Positions 13,267-13,735 of a stretch of DNA of 13,735 nucleotides are shown here, piece after piece. Origin of the DNA: JAYWAM01 sp043782425 (GTDB taxonomy: Bacteria > Pseudomonadota > Gammaproteobacteria > Burkholderiales > Usitatibacteraceae); the NCBI GenBank assembly GCA_043782425.1, contig JAYWAM010000213.1, forward strand, positions 1 to 13,735. Direction: 5' to 3'. Position numbers and translations under genes: made by a program. Below the pieces are notes generated by a model. It did not search any database. It was not told the DNA's origin and was given only the letters and a program-made list of their open reading frames with translations. How positions within the stretch are numbered: the first letter of the stretch is position 1; every line of letters begins with the position of its first letter.

Positions 13267-13575
13267 ATGGCTGCAACAGCGATAGAGCGGATTGTGGTGC
13301 AAACCACGCCACGGGAAAAGAAGGCGATCATCGCCAAGGCAAGGAAACTTGGCTTGCCGGTGTCAGAGCTAATGCGGCGCGGCGCAACTTCTTATGTGTC
13401 TGCCGAGTCAGGTGAAGAGTTGGGCGCCATTGCTGATGCCGCAATGGCGGCGGCAAACCGCGCCTCGGATGCGATCGACGCTATGTTGTCGTTTGTTGGT
13501 ACAAGCAACAAGCGTATTGCTGCGATGGAAGCTAAAGCCGGTAAAAACCGAAAGGTCGGTAATGGGGGTCACTGA
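13267..13575 (+). CDS. Small ribbon-helix-helix-like DNA-binding protein (MobC/accessory-like)
   Basis: The 102-residue protein begins MAATAIERIVVQTTPREKK. A short strand (ERIVVQTT) followed by two helices (PREKKAIIAKARKLGL and PVSELMRRGATSY) is the ribbon-helix-helix pattern seen in MobC-type relaxosome proteins and small plasmid regulators. Residues 50-90 are an alanine-rich helix (ADAAMAAANRASDAIDAML), and the tail is basic. ATG 13267 is chosen because GGAG lies 6 nt upstream; an earlier in-frame ATG at 13213 would translate through the palindromes. The next gene overlaps its last 14 bases. Mobilisation, repression or antitoxin activity are all possible; no relaxase is visible in the window. 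Confidence 0.65.
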   Translation: MAATAIERIVVQTTPREKKAIIAKARKLGLPVSELMRRGATSYVSAESGEELGAIADAAMAAANRASDAIDAMLSFVGTSNKRIAAMEAKAGKNRKVGNGGH

Positions 13576-13735
13576 GCGCGTATGGGCCGCATTGACAGCG
13601 ATGATAAAACTGGAGGACAAGGTTGTTCGCCAGGGAGAGGTAATCAAAGCCCAGCAGGTCAGAATAGAAAATCTGACTGAACGCATGATAAAGCTGGAAA
13701 CAACGATTGAACTGCTGATGCGTGCAAGCGAAGCA
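13562..13735 (+). CDS. Coiled-coil protein, partial at right edge
   Basis: ATG 13562 opens a frame still open at the end of the window (58 codons seen). AAAGG lies 6 nt upstream. It reads MGVTERVWAALTAMIKLEDK and continues with heptad-like hydrophobic spacing through VRIENLTERMIKLETTIELL, as in a dimeric coiled coil. It overlaps the preceding gene by 14 bp in another frame, so the two are almost certainly co-translated. I do not recognise the family. The 3' end is missing. Confidence 0.65.
   Translation, partial: MGVTERVWAALTAMIKLEDKVVRQGEVIKAQQVRIENLTERMIKLETTIELLMRASEA

Noticed and set aside
13087..13302. A 71-codon minus-strand ORF at the right end
   Set aside because: It covers the RBS, operator and start of the RHH gene in antisense, has no SD and reads as low-quality sequence. 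A different frame in the same place (13046-13210) looked more protein-like.

Overview
The window looks like a chromosomal piece of a Gram-negative proteobacterium, most likely a betaproteobacterium. This rests on GC-rich coding, a fused indolepyruvate:ferredoxin oxidoreductase, a single-chain ETF-quinone oxidoreductase, and REP/RAYT elements. The lineage is inferred from gene flavour; there is no rRNA or other phylogenetic marker. I see no tRNA, rRNA, CRISPR array or complete insertion sequence.

Layout. (1) 1-478: a scar containing the degenerate 3' end of a DDE transposase on the minus strand, a 10-bp direct repeat and a possible gene start running off the left edge. (2) 476-4057 (-): a large fused indolepyruvate/2-oxoacid:ferredoxin oxidoreductase with a TTG start, a good Shine-Dalgarno and a plausible sigma70 promoter. 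(3) 4064-4476: a divergent intergenic region with a long inverted repeat. (4) 4477-5421 (+): a ketopantoate-reductase family enzyme. (5) 5423-6191: a REP-associated tyrosine transposase (RAYT) bracketed by four copies of one REP-like palindromic repeat. The last copy runs into the 5' end of the next gene, an MFS (UMF1-like) transporter ending at 7472. (6) 7488-7996 (-): a ParE-type toxin-antitoxin pair. (7) 8108-8565 (-): a CrcB/Fluc fluoride channel preceded by a 24-codon upstream ORF with a strong RBS. (8) 8647-10753 (+): ETF-ubiquinone oxidoreductase followed by a two-CBS-domain protein. (9) 10771-11295 (+): a second, unrelated toxin-antitoxin pair. (10) 11335-12894 (-): a CPA1 Na+/H+ antiporter. 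(11) 12895-13735: a gene-poor stretch, then a small ribbon-helix-helix-like gene with tandem palindromes upstream, overlapping a coiled-coil gene that runs off the right edge.

How it works together. The metabolic genes are housekeeping: oxidative decarboxylation of aryl-pyruvates to acyl-CoA with reduced ferredoxin, delivery of ETF electrons to quinone, a pantoate-type reduction, fluoride and proton/sodium homeostasis. The accessory layer is small selfish or regulatory DNA: two TA modules, a RAYT with its REP repeats, a transposase scar and a small mobility-like operon at the right edge. The most interesting items are the RAYT/REP cluster and its intrusion into the transporter start, the probable translational-coupling leader of crcB, and the uncharacterised RHH/coiled-coil pair.
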